DNA from: Symbiodinium natans
Taxonomy: Eukaryota; Sar; Dinophyceae; Suessiales; Symbiodiniaceae
NCBI GenBank assembly: GCA_905221605.1
Contig: CAJNDS010000017.1
Coordinates: forward strand, 144,001 to 208,000
Direction of reading: 5' to 3'
DNA length: 64,000 nt
The notes under the pieces were generated by a model. It did no database searches, was not told the DNA's origin, and was given only the letters and a program-made list of their open reading frames with translations. Positions 33,190 to 42,400 of the stretch are shown piece by piece; the stretch's first letter is position 1, and each line of letters starts with the position of its first letter. The position numbers were made by a program, and so were the translations under genes.

Positions 33190-34230
33190 ATGGCTGCCGC
33201 TCCTACACAGGCGGAAATGCTGGCGCTGGTAGCAACAGCTGACTCAGATCTTCAGTATGTACTTCAGGAAGCAGCAGCCCCCCTCCGGGTGCAGTATCAG
33301 GTGGTTCAGGTGCATACCACCCGCAGGCGTTTCCAGGCGATTGCTGATACGAGGGCGGAAGCTCGCACTGCTGCTCGTGACTTCAACCTTGACCACAATT
33401 CCGCTGAAGGCCGTGCTCAGATCGCATCGGTGGTTGCTGCTTGGGAGTTGGCCAAGGAGTTTTCGGCTAAGGAGGTTGAGCTGAAGGCGGAAGCAAAGGT
33501 CATGGGCCATAAGAAGGTTCTCCAAGTTCAGGAGCGACAGGCTATGCTTCGTGCAGTCACCACCGTGTATGGCAAGCTGAATGAGGCGGAGACGCCCAGT
33601 GCAGAGTATCTAGCATCCAAGGCCGAGGAGTGCGAGGAAAACGAGCCGACTGCTTCCTCGCTAGATCAGATCAGCTCCAAGAAAGACAAACAGGTGGAGT
33701 CGCTGCAGTCCACTGTGGATTCCAGCGGTCATCTTCGTGTCACCAAGACGATACAGAAGCTGGAGATGCCACACAATTCTGAGGCCTACCGTAGGGTCAT
33801 GAAGGTCGAAGCTTACGCTTGGCTCTGTATGTCAGCCCGCTTCAAGGCCAAATCATGGCTACAGGGGCTGAAGCTCGAAACTTTCACCAAGTTCGTCGAG
33901 TACATCATGGGCGACAAGGTCTCTGGCTTGCGGTTACCGTCGCACCAGGGAAAGGATGCCCTCCCAGGGAGGCCCCCTTGGAGTGTCGTTCTGGCGTATG
34001 AGCAGAAGCTACGCACGGAGGCAATGAAATTAGTGGTGGACGATGCCATTACCCTTGCTGAGGCTCTCGAGCAGGTGGTGGCGGATCCATCTTTGAAAGA
34101 GACCTGGTTCACCACGCCTTTGGCCCTACACGTCGCAGAGCAGCCCCGCAAGTACCGCAAGGGTGATGGAAAGGCACCGCCTCCTCCTTTAGTGCCCAAA
34201 GGCCCTGGTAAAGGCGGCAAAGACACCTAA
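33190..34230 (+). CDS. Gag-like protein of the YR retroelement
   Basis: The 346-codon frame is rich in Ala, Glu and Lys and looks mostly helical. It ends in a basic, Gly/Pro-rich tail (PPPPLVPKGPGKGGKDT). Its place between recombinase and pol suggests the particle or nucleic-acid-binding protein. Just after the stop, in another frame at about 34301-34345, the sequence reads CYAFNAQGCKNKSCARVH, a CCCH zinc finger of C-x7-C-x4-C-x3-H type. In an intact element that finger would probably be the C-terminal part of this protein or the start of the next, so a frameshift near 34220 is likely, and a further TGA follows at about 34436. The assignment rests on position and composition, not on a family match. 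Confidence 0.6.
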   Translation: MAAAPTQAEMLALVATADSDLQYVLQEAAAPLRVQYQVVQVHTTRRRFQAIADTRAEARTAARDFNLDHNSAEGRAQIASVVAAWELAKEFSAKEVELKAEAKVMGHKKVLQVQERQAMLRAVTTVYGKLNEAETPSAEYLASKAEECEENEPTASSLDQISSKKDKQVESLQSTVDSSGHLRVTKTIQKLEMPHNSEAYRRVMKVEAYAWLCMSARFKAKSWLQGLKLETFTKFVEYIMGDKVSGLRLPSHQGKDALPGRPPWSVVLAYEQKLRTEAMKLVVDDAITLAEALEQVVADPSLKETWFTTPLALHVAEQPRKYRKGDGKAPPPPLVPKGPGKGGKDT

Positions 34231-34501
34231 AGGCGGCGCCAAGAATCAGTCCAAGCTGGGTGGTCTAGAGCTTGTTTCCACTACACCCGATGGCAAGCAG
34301 ATCTGTTACGCCTTCAACGCTCAAGGATGCAAGAATAAGTCCTGCGCACGAGTTCACGTGTGCCGTGTGGCCGGCTGCTTCGGAGATCATGCAGCGCATC
34401 AGCATGACGCCGTGATGCAGTCGCAAAGAGGGGGTTGAAGGGTTGGGGGCCCGGAGGGCGAGACTTCAGAATCAGCGGGTCGCCCTGTACCGCTGACCGT
34501 A

Positions 34502-37018
34502 GTGTACGCTTTCGCGGGGCCCGAGCGCAGATGTGACATCGGTGCGTGTTTGAAGAAACTGATCCCAGATGTCCACGTGATGGAGTTTGACATTTTGCGA
34601 GATCCCCGCCAGGACCTCACCCAAGATGCTGTGTGGCAGGACATTTTCCGTTTGGTGCAGCGGCCCAATACTGTCTTCATCACCAGTCCACCTTGCAATA
34701 CCTTTTCGCGTGCCCGTCATAAGACCCCTGGCCCTAAGCCCCTAAGGAGCCATGTTTGGCCTCGCGGTTTTCCTTGGCTGTCATCAGCGCTTGCTGCAGA
34801 AGTACAGGCAGCTAACTACATGATAGATCAGAGTCTTACAGCTTCACAATTAGCAGCGGAGGCGGGCAATGCTTTCCTGTGGGAACACCCCGAACATCTG
34901 GGGGTTGCCGCCGATGGCGTCGTTCCTTCCTCCATATGGTCTTGGCCCGAGATTCTGGATCTGTTAGTGCGTTTCAAAGCAGTCACCTTTGCAATTTTTC
35001 AGTGCATGTTTGGAGCTCAGACAAGCAAGCCAACTCGTTTCTTGAGCAATCTCGCACGCTTTCAGCGTGATCCACCACCTCATGCTACACTGCCCTGTCT
35101 GGATCCACATCATCGCTACTTCGGTCCCTTACCGAAGTCCTGCCCACATGGCCGTCATGATTCCTTGGTGGGTAAGGATCCCGTCAGCCACCAGTGGCGA
35201 ACCGCAGCCGCCGCAGCTTACCCTCCGAAACTTTGTCAGTTCCTGGCTCAGGCAATCGCCAGCTCGCAGAGCTCAGGCTCTGACGGGGTTCACACCTCGC
35301 TGGCTACAGCTGGGCTCATCACACCTTCCCCTAAGTACACGTCCTCTGCACCCCCTGAAGCAACAGCTCAGGGCAGGGACGCTCTAACACCTTCCCCTAA
35401 GTGCACGTCCCCTGCACCCCCTGAAGCAACAGCTCAGGGCAGGGACACTCTAACCCCTTTAGACTTAGGGTTTAGTACCGCCTCTGGGTCCAGGTCCCTT
35501 GCGTCCCGTGCAGCAACAGCTCAGGCCAGGGACGCCGTGGCCCCTTCTGCCTCAAGGTTCAGGGCTTCTTCTGGGTCCTCGATAGGAAGTTCCCCGACCC
35601 CACCTGCTGGGCAAGTGTCCATGTCTTCCGGGACTACCACGCCACTTCCGAGCGAAGACGCCGAGGCTTTCGCCGCTCGTTTGTTGGCAAAGGAGGGCCT
35701 GATGACGAAAGACGAGCTGCAAGCACTACATCAGCTTCTCCCCAAGGAGCGTGCTGTGCGTGTGGGGGAGGAAGTGGAGTCGGCCTCTTCATTCACGGTG
35801 GGGGCATACGCATGCACATCACAGGTCCTTACCCGGTATGTTCGTCAGATCAGCCCAAAGCTTAGCTTCTCTGCTGTGTCTCTTTTCCATGGGATACGCA
35901 CGCCCATGCACAGAGATTCACGCAATGCTCCATTTCCGAACATGGTGGCACCTATCACCTCTTTCAAGGGAGGCCAGATCTGGGTAGAGGACTGTCATGG
36001 ATCGGTGCCAGAGATGACCCCTGATGGTCTCAAGGCTGGCAAAGACCTGGAGGTGGCAAAAGGGCCCGTCGTCTTCGATGCCTACAAAGCTTTCCACTTC
36101 ACCCGCGCGTGGGAGGGCGAGCGCCTGGTGGTGGTGGCTTACGTCACTGACCACTTGGACACCCTGAAAGACGGTGAGAAGCAGGTTTTGGAGCGGCAAG
36201 GCTTTCAGTTGCCTGCGCAGGAAGCTGAGACTTCGGAGGCCATTGGACTAGAGTTTGGGGCGCCCCATGGGAGCGCGCCACCGGGAGCTGAACCAGCCTT
36301 CAAGCCTGAGCTATGCGGAAACCGTGGACTTCCACTACAAGCAGAGTGGGAGGGCAAGCAGGAGCCACTCAATGACGGTTTCGGTTTGTGCTCACCTACA
36401 CGCTGGCGACCGGCGGATAGGGGGGCCACTCTTTCACCGTCAAGCATGGCGCTCTGCCGAGATATGTACCAGATGTGCATGGAGTTCGTGGGGCGAAATG
36501 TCAGCTCTCCAAAAGAGCTTTGCGAAAAACTGGCCGCTGGAGAAGTCACGGAGACACCTTTCTGTGAAGAGGAGATGCAGCAGCTGCGAGAAAAGTGGTG
36601 CCGGCGAGTCGGTGGAGATGACTGGAAGCATTGTATGGAGATTCCCAAAGGACAGCCCTTTCTCTTGAAAGCGGTGGCCCGGACTGCAGAGGTGATGGGC
36701 GACCCCGACTGGGCCTCCATAACCGAGGGCACTGACAACTTCTGCACTGGGGTACCCATAGGTTTTGGCGAGGAGCTGCCCAGGTTGCCCCAAGTCTTCG
36801 AGCCCAAGGCTAAGTGGAGGAAGTTCGATGAGGATCTCCCGGAATGGGACCGCTCCAACTACGCCAGTGCTTCCCTGAACTCGCAGCAGCTGCTAGAGAA
36901 GTTCCGGGAGGAGGTGGAGCTCGGTCGGATGGAAGCTTCGACGCATGGGGCGTTGAAGCAGCGCTATGGCGAGGAGAATCTACGCATAGCCTCCATGGGT
37001 GCAATCCAGAAACCTTGA
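34502..37018 (+). CDS. Methyltransferase-like plus 2OG-Fe(II) oxygenase-like protein of the YR retroelement
   Basis: Two enzyme-like domains sit in one 838-codon frame. Residues 1-250 resemble a cytosine-5 DNA methyltransferase: FAGPERR (motif I position), then TSPPCNTFS (61-69, with the Pro-Cys of motif IV), then FLWEHPEHLG (126-135, in the place of the ENV motif, Glu kept). A low-complexity Ser/Thr/Pro linker with a 78-bp internal duplication (35325-35460) follows. Residues about 420-560 look like a double-stranded beta-helix oxygenase: His470-x-Asp472 in MHRDS, GGQIWVED, distal His532 in FHFTRAW, and Arg541 in GERLVVVAY, nine residues on, where 2-oxoglutarate would be bound. The last 40 residues (KQRYGEENLRIASMGAIQKP) are the normal start of the reverse transcriptase. 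The frame stops at 37016 through a one-base change. The true start may be upstream, because the open frame begins before the ATG. Confidence 0.68.
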   Translation: MYAFAGPERRCDIGACLKKLIPDVHVMEFDILRDPRQDLTQDAVWQDIFRLVQRPNTVFITSPPCNTFSRARHKTPGPKPLRSHVWPRGFPWLSSALAAEVQAANYMIDQSLTASQLAAEAGNAFLWEHPEHLGVAADGVVPSSIWSWPEILDLLVRFKAVTFAIFQCMFGAQTSKPTRFLSNLARFQRDPPPHATLPCLDPHHRYFGPLPKSCPHGRHDSLVGKDPVSHQWRTAAAAAYPPKLCQFLAQAIASSQSSGSDGVHTSLATAGLITPSPKYTSSAPPEATAQGRDALTPSPKCTSPAPPEATAQGRDTLTPLDLGFSTASGSRSLASRAATAQARDAVAPSASRFRASSGSSIGSSPTPPAGQVSMSSGTTTPLPSEDAEAFAARLLAKEGLMTKDELQALHQLLPKERAVRVGEEVESASSFTVGAYACTSQVLTRYVRQISPKLSFSAVSLFHGIRTPMHRDSRNAPFPNMVAPITSFKGGQIWVEDCHGSVPEMTPDGLKAGKDLEVAKGPVVFDAYKAFHFTRAWEGERLVVVAYVTDHLDTLKDGEKQVLERQGFQLPAQEAETSEAIGLEFGAPHGSAPPGAEPAFKPELCGNRGLPLQAEWEGKQEPLNDGFGLCSPTRWRPADRGATLSPSSMALCRDMYQMCMEFVGRNVSSPKELCEKLAAGEVTETPFCEEEMQQLREKWCRRVGGDDWKHCMEIPKGQPFLLKAVARTAEVMGDPDWASITEGTDNFCTGVPIGFGEELPRLPQVFEPKAKWRKFDEDLPEWDRSNYASASLNSQQLLEKFREEVELGRMEASTHGALKQRYGEENLRIASMGAIQKP

Positions 37019-38477
37019 TGGATCCGTGAGGCCGGTGCATGACGGTACCCACGGAGTACACGTAAATCAGGCCATACCTCAGCGCAACCTTCTTTCAGTT
37101 CCGGGCCCTGGAGAGCTAGCCCTCCTGGTCAGACAATCTCAGGAGCAATTTGAGACACCCTTTGCTTTGGCGGGGGACGTGGCCGCCGCCCACCGCTTGG
37201 TGCTGGTGCGCGAAAGAGACTGGGGACTCCTGGCATGCCGTGCAGAGGCTGGGAGCGACACCGTATTCGTGAACCGAGTTGGAACGTTTGGGATCTCATC
37301 TGCATCATTCTGGTGGGCCCGGCTTTTCGGCATTATAGGTAGGATGGTTGGGCGGGCCATGCTCAACCACTTCTTCTTTCAACTGGTTTTCGTAGACGAC
37401 TTACACGCCAATTTCTTTGGACACCGGAAGTATGTCAACGCTCTGATCTGGCTGGTACTTTATCTTATGGCAGGAACACCTTTTGCCTGGAAAAAGTTTA
37501 AAGGCGGAGCCAGGATCGCCTTCATTGGCTATGAGCTGGACTACGCGGCCCGACTGGTGGGGCTCAGCAAAGTGCGAGGAGATTGGCTGGTCCAGTGGAT
37601 TAAAAGTGCCAGGGAGTCGAAATACGTGGTTCAGACTAAGAAGTTCGCCGAGTTCTTAGGTAGATTGGGGTTCGTTTCGAGGGTGGTTTACTGGTTGAAA
37701 CCGCACTTGGCACCCCTTTATGCCTGGTCATCGGCCACACATCGATGCTCGGTCGGGAAGCTTCCTGACACGGTGATCTTGACTCTTCTCTACATCGAGG
37801 AAGCTCTCGTAACCAAAGACTACAAAGTGTCCCCTTCCAGGGTGGACCTAAGCGACAAGCCTCTTTTCTTCACCGATGCAAAATGTGAAGATGGCCTGGT
37901 TGTGCTTGGGGGCTGGGATGCAACATGTCCCTTGGGCAGGTCACGGTGGTTCTCGATTAAGGTGCGACCGCACGAGGCACCTTACTTGTTCGACGAGGAG
38001 CAGAAGTCACAGTGGGCATCGGCATCTGCGGAGCTCTTGGCAACTTTAGCTGCGTTATACTTGTTCGGACATTTGGGAGAATCCACCAGGGTACGGCAGC
38101 TCCCAGTCGTTTTTAGTGCTATCACTGACAACAAGGGCAACGAGTCTTTGTCCAAGAAGCAAAGCACAACGAAGTGGCCGCTCATGCTCATAAACATGCA
38201 GCTGTCACATTTGCTCGCTCTATCTAAAATCAGGCTAGCTCTTAACTGGCGTCCGCGGGGTGAAAATCAACTTGCGGATGACCTCACCAACTCCAGATTC
38301 AGCTCCTTCAATCCCGAATTCAGGTGCTTCAGCTCATTCAGTGACCTTCCTCTTGAGTTGCTCAGCAAGCTTTGGGAGACGAAGTCGCAGTTTGATGCTC
38401 TCAGACATTCCGCAAGTCAGCAAGTTGCGGTTCAGTCACTGTCGAAGAAACGGCCACACGAGCGCACGCCGTGGTGA
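36999..38477 (+). CDS. Reverse transcriptase and RNase H of the YR retroelement
   Basis: It copies element RNA into DNA and degrades the RNA strand. The frame overlaps the previous one by 20 bases in a different phase. The ATG used here is inside the family's conserved entry (DGSVRPVHDGTHGV), so the true protein is almost certainly one polyprotein with the upstream frame, split by a single extra T near 37015. Motifs: Asp60 in LAGDVAAAH (A), FGISSASFWWARL (B), and Asp133-Asp134 in VFVDDLHA (C). RNase H follows with Asp293 (FFTDAK), Glu345 (SASAELLATL), Asp377 (AITDNKG) and Asp427/428 (NQLADDLTN). The RT-to-RNase H layout with a GENQLADDLTN end fits DIRS/Ngaro-type pol. No protease or integrase is present. 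Confidence 0.85.
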   Translation: MQSRNLDGSVRPVHDGTHGVHVNQAIPQRNLLSVPGPGELALLVRQSQEQFETPFALAGDVAAAHRLVLVRERDWGLLACRAEAGSDTVFVNRVGTFGISSASFWWARLFGIIGRMVGRAMLNHFFFQLVFVDDLHANFFGHRKYVNALIWLVLYLMAGTPFAWKKFKGGARIAFIGYELDYAARLVGLSKVRGDWLVQWIKSARESKYVVQTKKFAEFLGRLGFVSRVVYWLKPHLAPLYAWSSATHRCSVGKLPDTVILTLLYIEEALVTKDYKVSPSRVDLSDKPLFFTDAKCEDGLVVLGGWDATCPLGRSRWFSIKVRPHEAPYLFDEEQKSQWASASAELLATLAALYLFGHLGESTRVRQLPVVFSAITDNKGNESLSKKQSTTKWPLMLINMQLSHLLALSKIRLALNWRPRGENQLADDLTNSRFSSFNPEFRCFSSFSDLPLELLSKLWETKSQFDALRHSASQQVAVQSLSKKRPHERTPW

Positions 38478-38498
38478 CGTCCACCGCAAGGGTGGATA

Positions 38499-38833
38499 GG
38501 GGGGCATTGGCGCACACAGCGTGCGTTCGATGACCGAGCCCGCCGGTTGAGACAAATCCGCCACTTGTTGAAAAAGAGAGATCAATAGAGATTCGCCACC
38601 TCGGGGTGTGGGAGGTTTCTGGAGGTTTCTGGGGATTTGATTTCTCTGGGGTCTTGCGTTGGGAGCCGGGGTGAGGTTCTCTTCCCGGGGGATTCCTCGG
38701 ATTTGGAATTTTAAGAAAGGGGTCTCTTGAGATCACTTATTCTTGGATGTCCTATTTATTCAGATGGATAGATTTGAGTTTCAGATTTGTGCCCCTGAAA
38801 CTTCACTCTACAACGCTAGCCCGCAAAACAGGC
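38499..38833 (+). repeat. Split direct repeat B1
   Basis: It begins 22 bases after the pol stop codon at GGGGGGCATTGGCGC and ends at CCCGCAAAACAGGC. It differs from B2 at only one substitution I could find (38770 versus 39410) plus G-run length. Confidence 0.88.
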
Positions 38834-39082
38834 ACTATTGGGCCCGCCCGATAGAACTGTTTGGAGGGGTAGCGTGTCGGGTGGGAGCTAGGGGGGGAAC
38901 ATCGGATGGGTTCACTGAGCGCCACGCTTAGTTTTGAAAGGGGAAAAATGGTTTTCTCCATTTTGTCAGTATTTGTGCTTGGCATGAATCTGTCCCTTTT
39001 CATGCGCTTCATGTTGACTGCTCCATGAGATTTCAGTTTTCAGCTTTGTTGTGTTGAGTCGGACGGCCCAAATTTTTAGTTA
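38832..39082 (+). repeat. Split direct repeat A2
   Basis: This internal copy of the left end abuts B1. It carries AGTATTTGTG near 38968, which A1 lacks, and several substitutions relative to A1. Confidence 0.87.
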
Positions 39083-39130
39083 CCCGCCCATCCCACCCTG
39101 TAATTCATTGGGTCGTCGCTTCGTCTCACG

Positions 39131-39465
39131 GGGGGGCATTGGCGCACACAGCGTGCGTTCGATGACCGAGCCCGCCGGTTGAGACAAATCCGCCACTTGT
39201 TGAAAAAGAGAGATCAATAGAGATTCGCCACCTCGGGGTGTGGGAGGTTTCTGGAGGTTTCTGGGGATTTGATTTCTCTGGGGTCTTGCGTTGGGAGCCG
39301 GGGTGAGGTTCTCTTCCCGGGGGATTCCTCGGATTTGGAATTTTAAGAAAGGGGTCTCTTGAGATCACTTATTCTTGGATGTCCTATTTATTCAGATGGA
39401 TAGATTTGATTTTCAGATTTGTGCCCCTGAAACTTCACTCTACAACGCTAGCCCGCAAAACAGGC
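39131..39465 (+). repeat. Split direct repeat B2 (right end)
   Basis: It is a near-identical copy of B1 and ends at CAGGC, after which LINE coding sequence (CGTCAGCCCGGACC) resumes. The open frame that seems to start at 39375 is B2 reading through into the LINE. Confidence 0.88.
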
Positions 39466-42400
39466 GCGTCAGCCCGGACCTTGACTTCCCAATCGTCCGC
39501 CAACATAAGTACCTAGGGGTTATAATCTCTTATGGCAGCTTTGAAGCCCATACCCTGGAACATCGCATCCACTGTGCCTCCACGGCTTTTTCCAGGCTGC
39601 GACATATCCTATGCACCAAGAATGTCTTATCGACGATGAAGAGGGTGCAACTCTGGAAGGCCATCATTTGGCCCACTCTGAAATATGGACTCACGTCTCT
39701 CCTTCTGTCTGTCCATGAACAGATCCAGGTGGTTGGATACGTTGCCAGACAACTTCGAGCGATCACTGGGCAGCTGGCCCATCACACACATGAAACCACT
39801 AGAGATTTTCTTGAAAAATGGAAATTTCAGCCGCTGTGCATCCTTTCGGCCGAGGTTGGGACCAACTGCCGGCGGTACGAGGCCCAGGCCGATCTGCATA
39901 TCACCCGCGTCACACAGTGGCATGCCCTTCTTTCATCCACCTATGCCACAGGGTTGAGCTCCACCCAGGACCGTGCACAACTTACACCTGTCGATGCTGT
40001 GATCTCCCGCACATACCAATGCCCAGATTGCCCCTCGTGCTTCGCCACTGCAGGACTGCTGCAAGTACATAGGGTCAAAAGCCATGGCCAAGCCAAGATC
40101 CTTGAAAAGCGGAAACAGGCACAAATGCAGAATCAAGTCGAGCATGCGCTGCATGGAGTGCCCACATGCAAGCATTGCCTGCATGAGTTTAATGGTTGGC
40201 GCAACTTCAACTCTCATATCCTGCTTGGTAACTGCCCTGTCCTGACCGCAGCCACAGCCACACAGGCCAACATTGACACCGCTGTGCCTCCGACTGCATC
40301 GATTGAGCCGGCGCCGAACACGGATGCTAACACCTCCGAGTTGGGTGGCCATTCCCCTGTATCCACTTTTGTGCAGACGATTTCACAGGAAAGCTCCTAC
40401 ACTGCACTTGCTGTCACCACAGGCCAAGAATGGAAACGGGTAGTCGGAGCAGGCCAACTTCATGCTAGGATGAAAAACTTTTGTCCTGAATGCGGGCTGT
40501 ATGCAGCAAATCCGTCGCGCATCAAGGTACATATGCGTGCCAAGCATCAGGACTGTCTTGATCGGCTCGAGCATTCTGAAGTGCTTGCCTCCTGTGTTCG
40601 AACGCGAAAGCCCTGCGTGTACTGTGGTCAGCACATACCTAAGTCCACCTTTGAGGGCACACATGCAACTGGCTGCTATGTGCTGTGGCAATCTATGTAT
40701 GCCATGCTGCAATCTGGCCTGACACCCTCAGGTCTCGATTATGTCAGCAAACGCTACCGAGATTCCAGATGGGGAAGAGCTGAACCTCTTCAAGAGATTC
40801 ATGCCCAGCCAGCAAGCGGAGAAGGAGCAGGAGGATGCCCCGGAAAGAGCTTCGAAGCAGCAGCGCACCAAGGAGATAGTGCAAAAGGGGGGGAGCGGAC
40901 GCCGCGGCAAAGGCAAGGGATCCAGTCGGGGCCCTCAGCAGCCAGCCTTTCGTTCCAGGCGCTCTTCGGAAAAGCAGCAGGGCCTCAGCGATCAAAACCT
41001 GTTCCTTCTTTGTCAGATGCTGATCCGCCTTGTGCTTCGCCAGGGAGACGCACTGAGGATCTTGGCGCTCGACACCTCACTGGTCCTGTGGCTTCGGACT
41101 GGACTTCCAGCAGGAGTCCCAGAAGCGATGTTCACGGCTGCCCAGAAGTGGAAGGAGCTTCGGGAGGCAGGAGAGGTGAAGGCCCCGCTTCGACACATCC
41201 TGTGGCTGTGCCTCCTCACAGAGCTCGAAGCCAGGACAGACCCGGCCAAGCTCACGGAGGAGACCAAGACTCACTTAACGAAAATGGGCTTCATCAAGGA
41301 CGGGCAGTGGCTCTACCTGAAGTGGTCCTTCGAGGAGAACAAGCTGCTGACGGACACTGCCCGGAGCCCCATCTCCCTCGAGGATGCCCATCAGCAGGTG
41401 AAAGACCTCCTGCGAATGTCCCAGGATCCCCAGGTCATCACCAGGTTCCATCCGACTCGCCCGTTGGCACCGGAGCTCAAGAGTCCCACCGTCACGTTCA
41501 TGCTGTCGATTGCCCTTCGGTCGGAGCAGGCAAACGAGCTTCACTCCAACCTCCTGCGGCTAGCGGGGAACGCGTGCACTCAGGTGGTGGGCATGACACA
41601 TCGCCAGGAACGTCTCAGTCGATCCAACCTCGAGAAGCAGCTCTCCAAGTACCTTCAGACAGGGGATCTGGCCCCACTGGAGGAGGGCAGTCGACCATCG
41701 ACCACCCAGATGCAGGCCGGATTCACGCCTCACCCACCAGCAATACCGCCGCACCTCCACACTTGTCGCCTTTGCATGGCATGGATCAGCAACACATTCT
41801 CCGTGCAAAGCTTGTCAACAGTGGTAACACATGCTATACCAATGCAATCATACTTGCCCTTCTTTGGACTGCATGCCGTTCGGGTCAACCCTCACTGCCC
41901 ACAGGACTGATGAGGACACTAAGTTCGGCCCTCAAAGAACGCAAGCCTTTGAATATATGGCAGCTTTTGTTGTGGCGCAACCTCATGCGACAATGGAGCG
42001 AACCCAACAGGCAGCATGATGCTGCCGAGCTCATTGCGTTCCTCCAGGACAAAGGGTTTGCAGAATACTACGAGGGCCACTGGCAGCGAAGAGTTCTTGC
42101 TGAGGGACGTATCAGCATTGAGGAGGCTGGCAGCACAATGCCACTTCTTCTATCGGTTCCCCTCTCAGCTCACTGCACACCTCAAGCCCTGTTGGACCAA
42201 TGGCATGCTCAGGCCGGATTTGCGGGATTGCTGACAGCGCCATCGCACCTGATTGTGCAACTCAATCGTTTTGGCATTGAAGAAGAGTCATTGCAGAAAA
42301 GTAGTTGCCCTGTCGATATCACCAGCACGTTAAGCGTCCCGGTGTTCAACGTTGACCTCGTGACCACCAGACAGCTGTACAGACTTCATGCCTGCATTGT

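Larger units (their letters stand above)
30366..39465 (+). mobile_element. Tyrosine-recombinase retrotransposon (Ngaro/PAT-like split direct repeats), 9.1 kb
   Basis: Terminal organisation is A1 (30366-30612), core, B1 (38499-38833), A2 (38832-39082), B2 (39131-39465). A1 matches A2 and B1 matches B2, and the B1-A2 junction reproduces the join expected if the element's two ends meet in a circle. That is the split-direct-repeat layout known from PAT and Ngaro elements of the DIRS order. The core has, in order, tyrosine recombinase, gag-like protein, methyltransferase-like plus oxygenase-like protein, and reverse transcriptase with RNase H. No integrase or protease is seen. It is inserted in a LINE with no obvious target duplication, as expected for recombinase-driven integration. 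Frameshifts in gag and pol, and a stop in the recombinase leader, suggest this copy is defective. Confidence 0.83.

Noticed and set aside
39375-39465. Start of the 1069-codon frame as a genuine N-terminus
   Set aside because: The first 30 codons are the B2 repeat of the inserted element (the same peptide recurs at 38743); the LINE protein resumes only at 39466.
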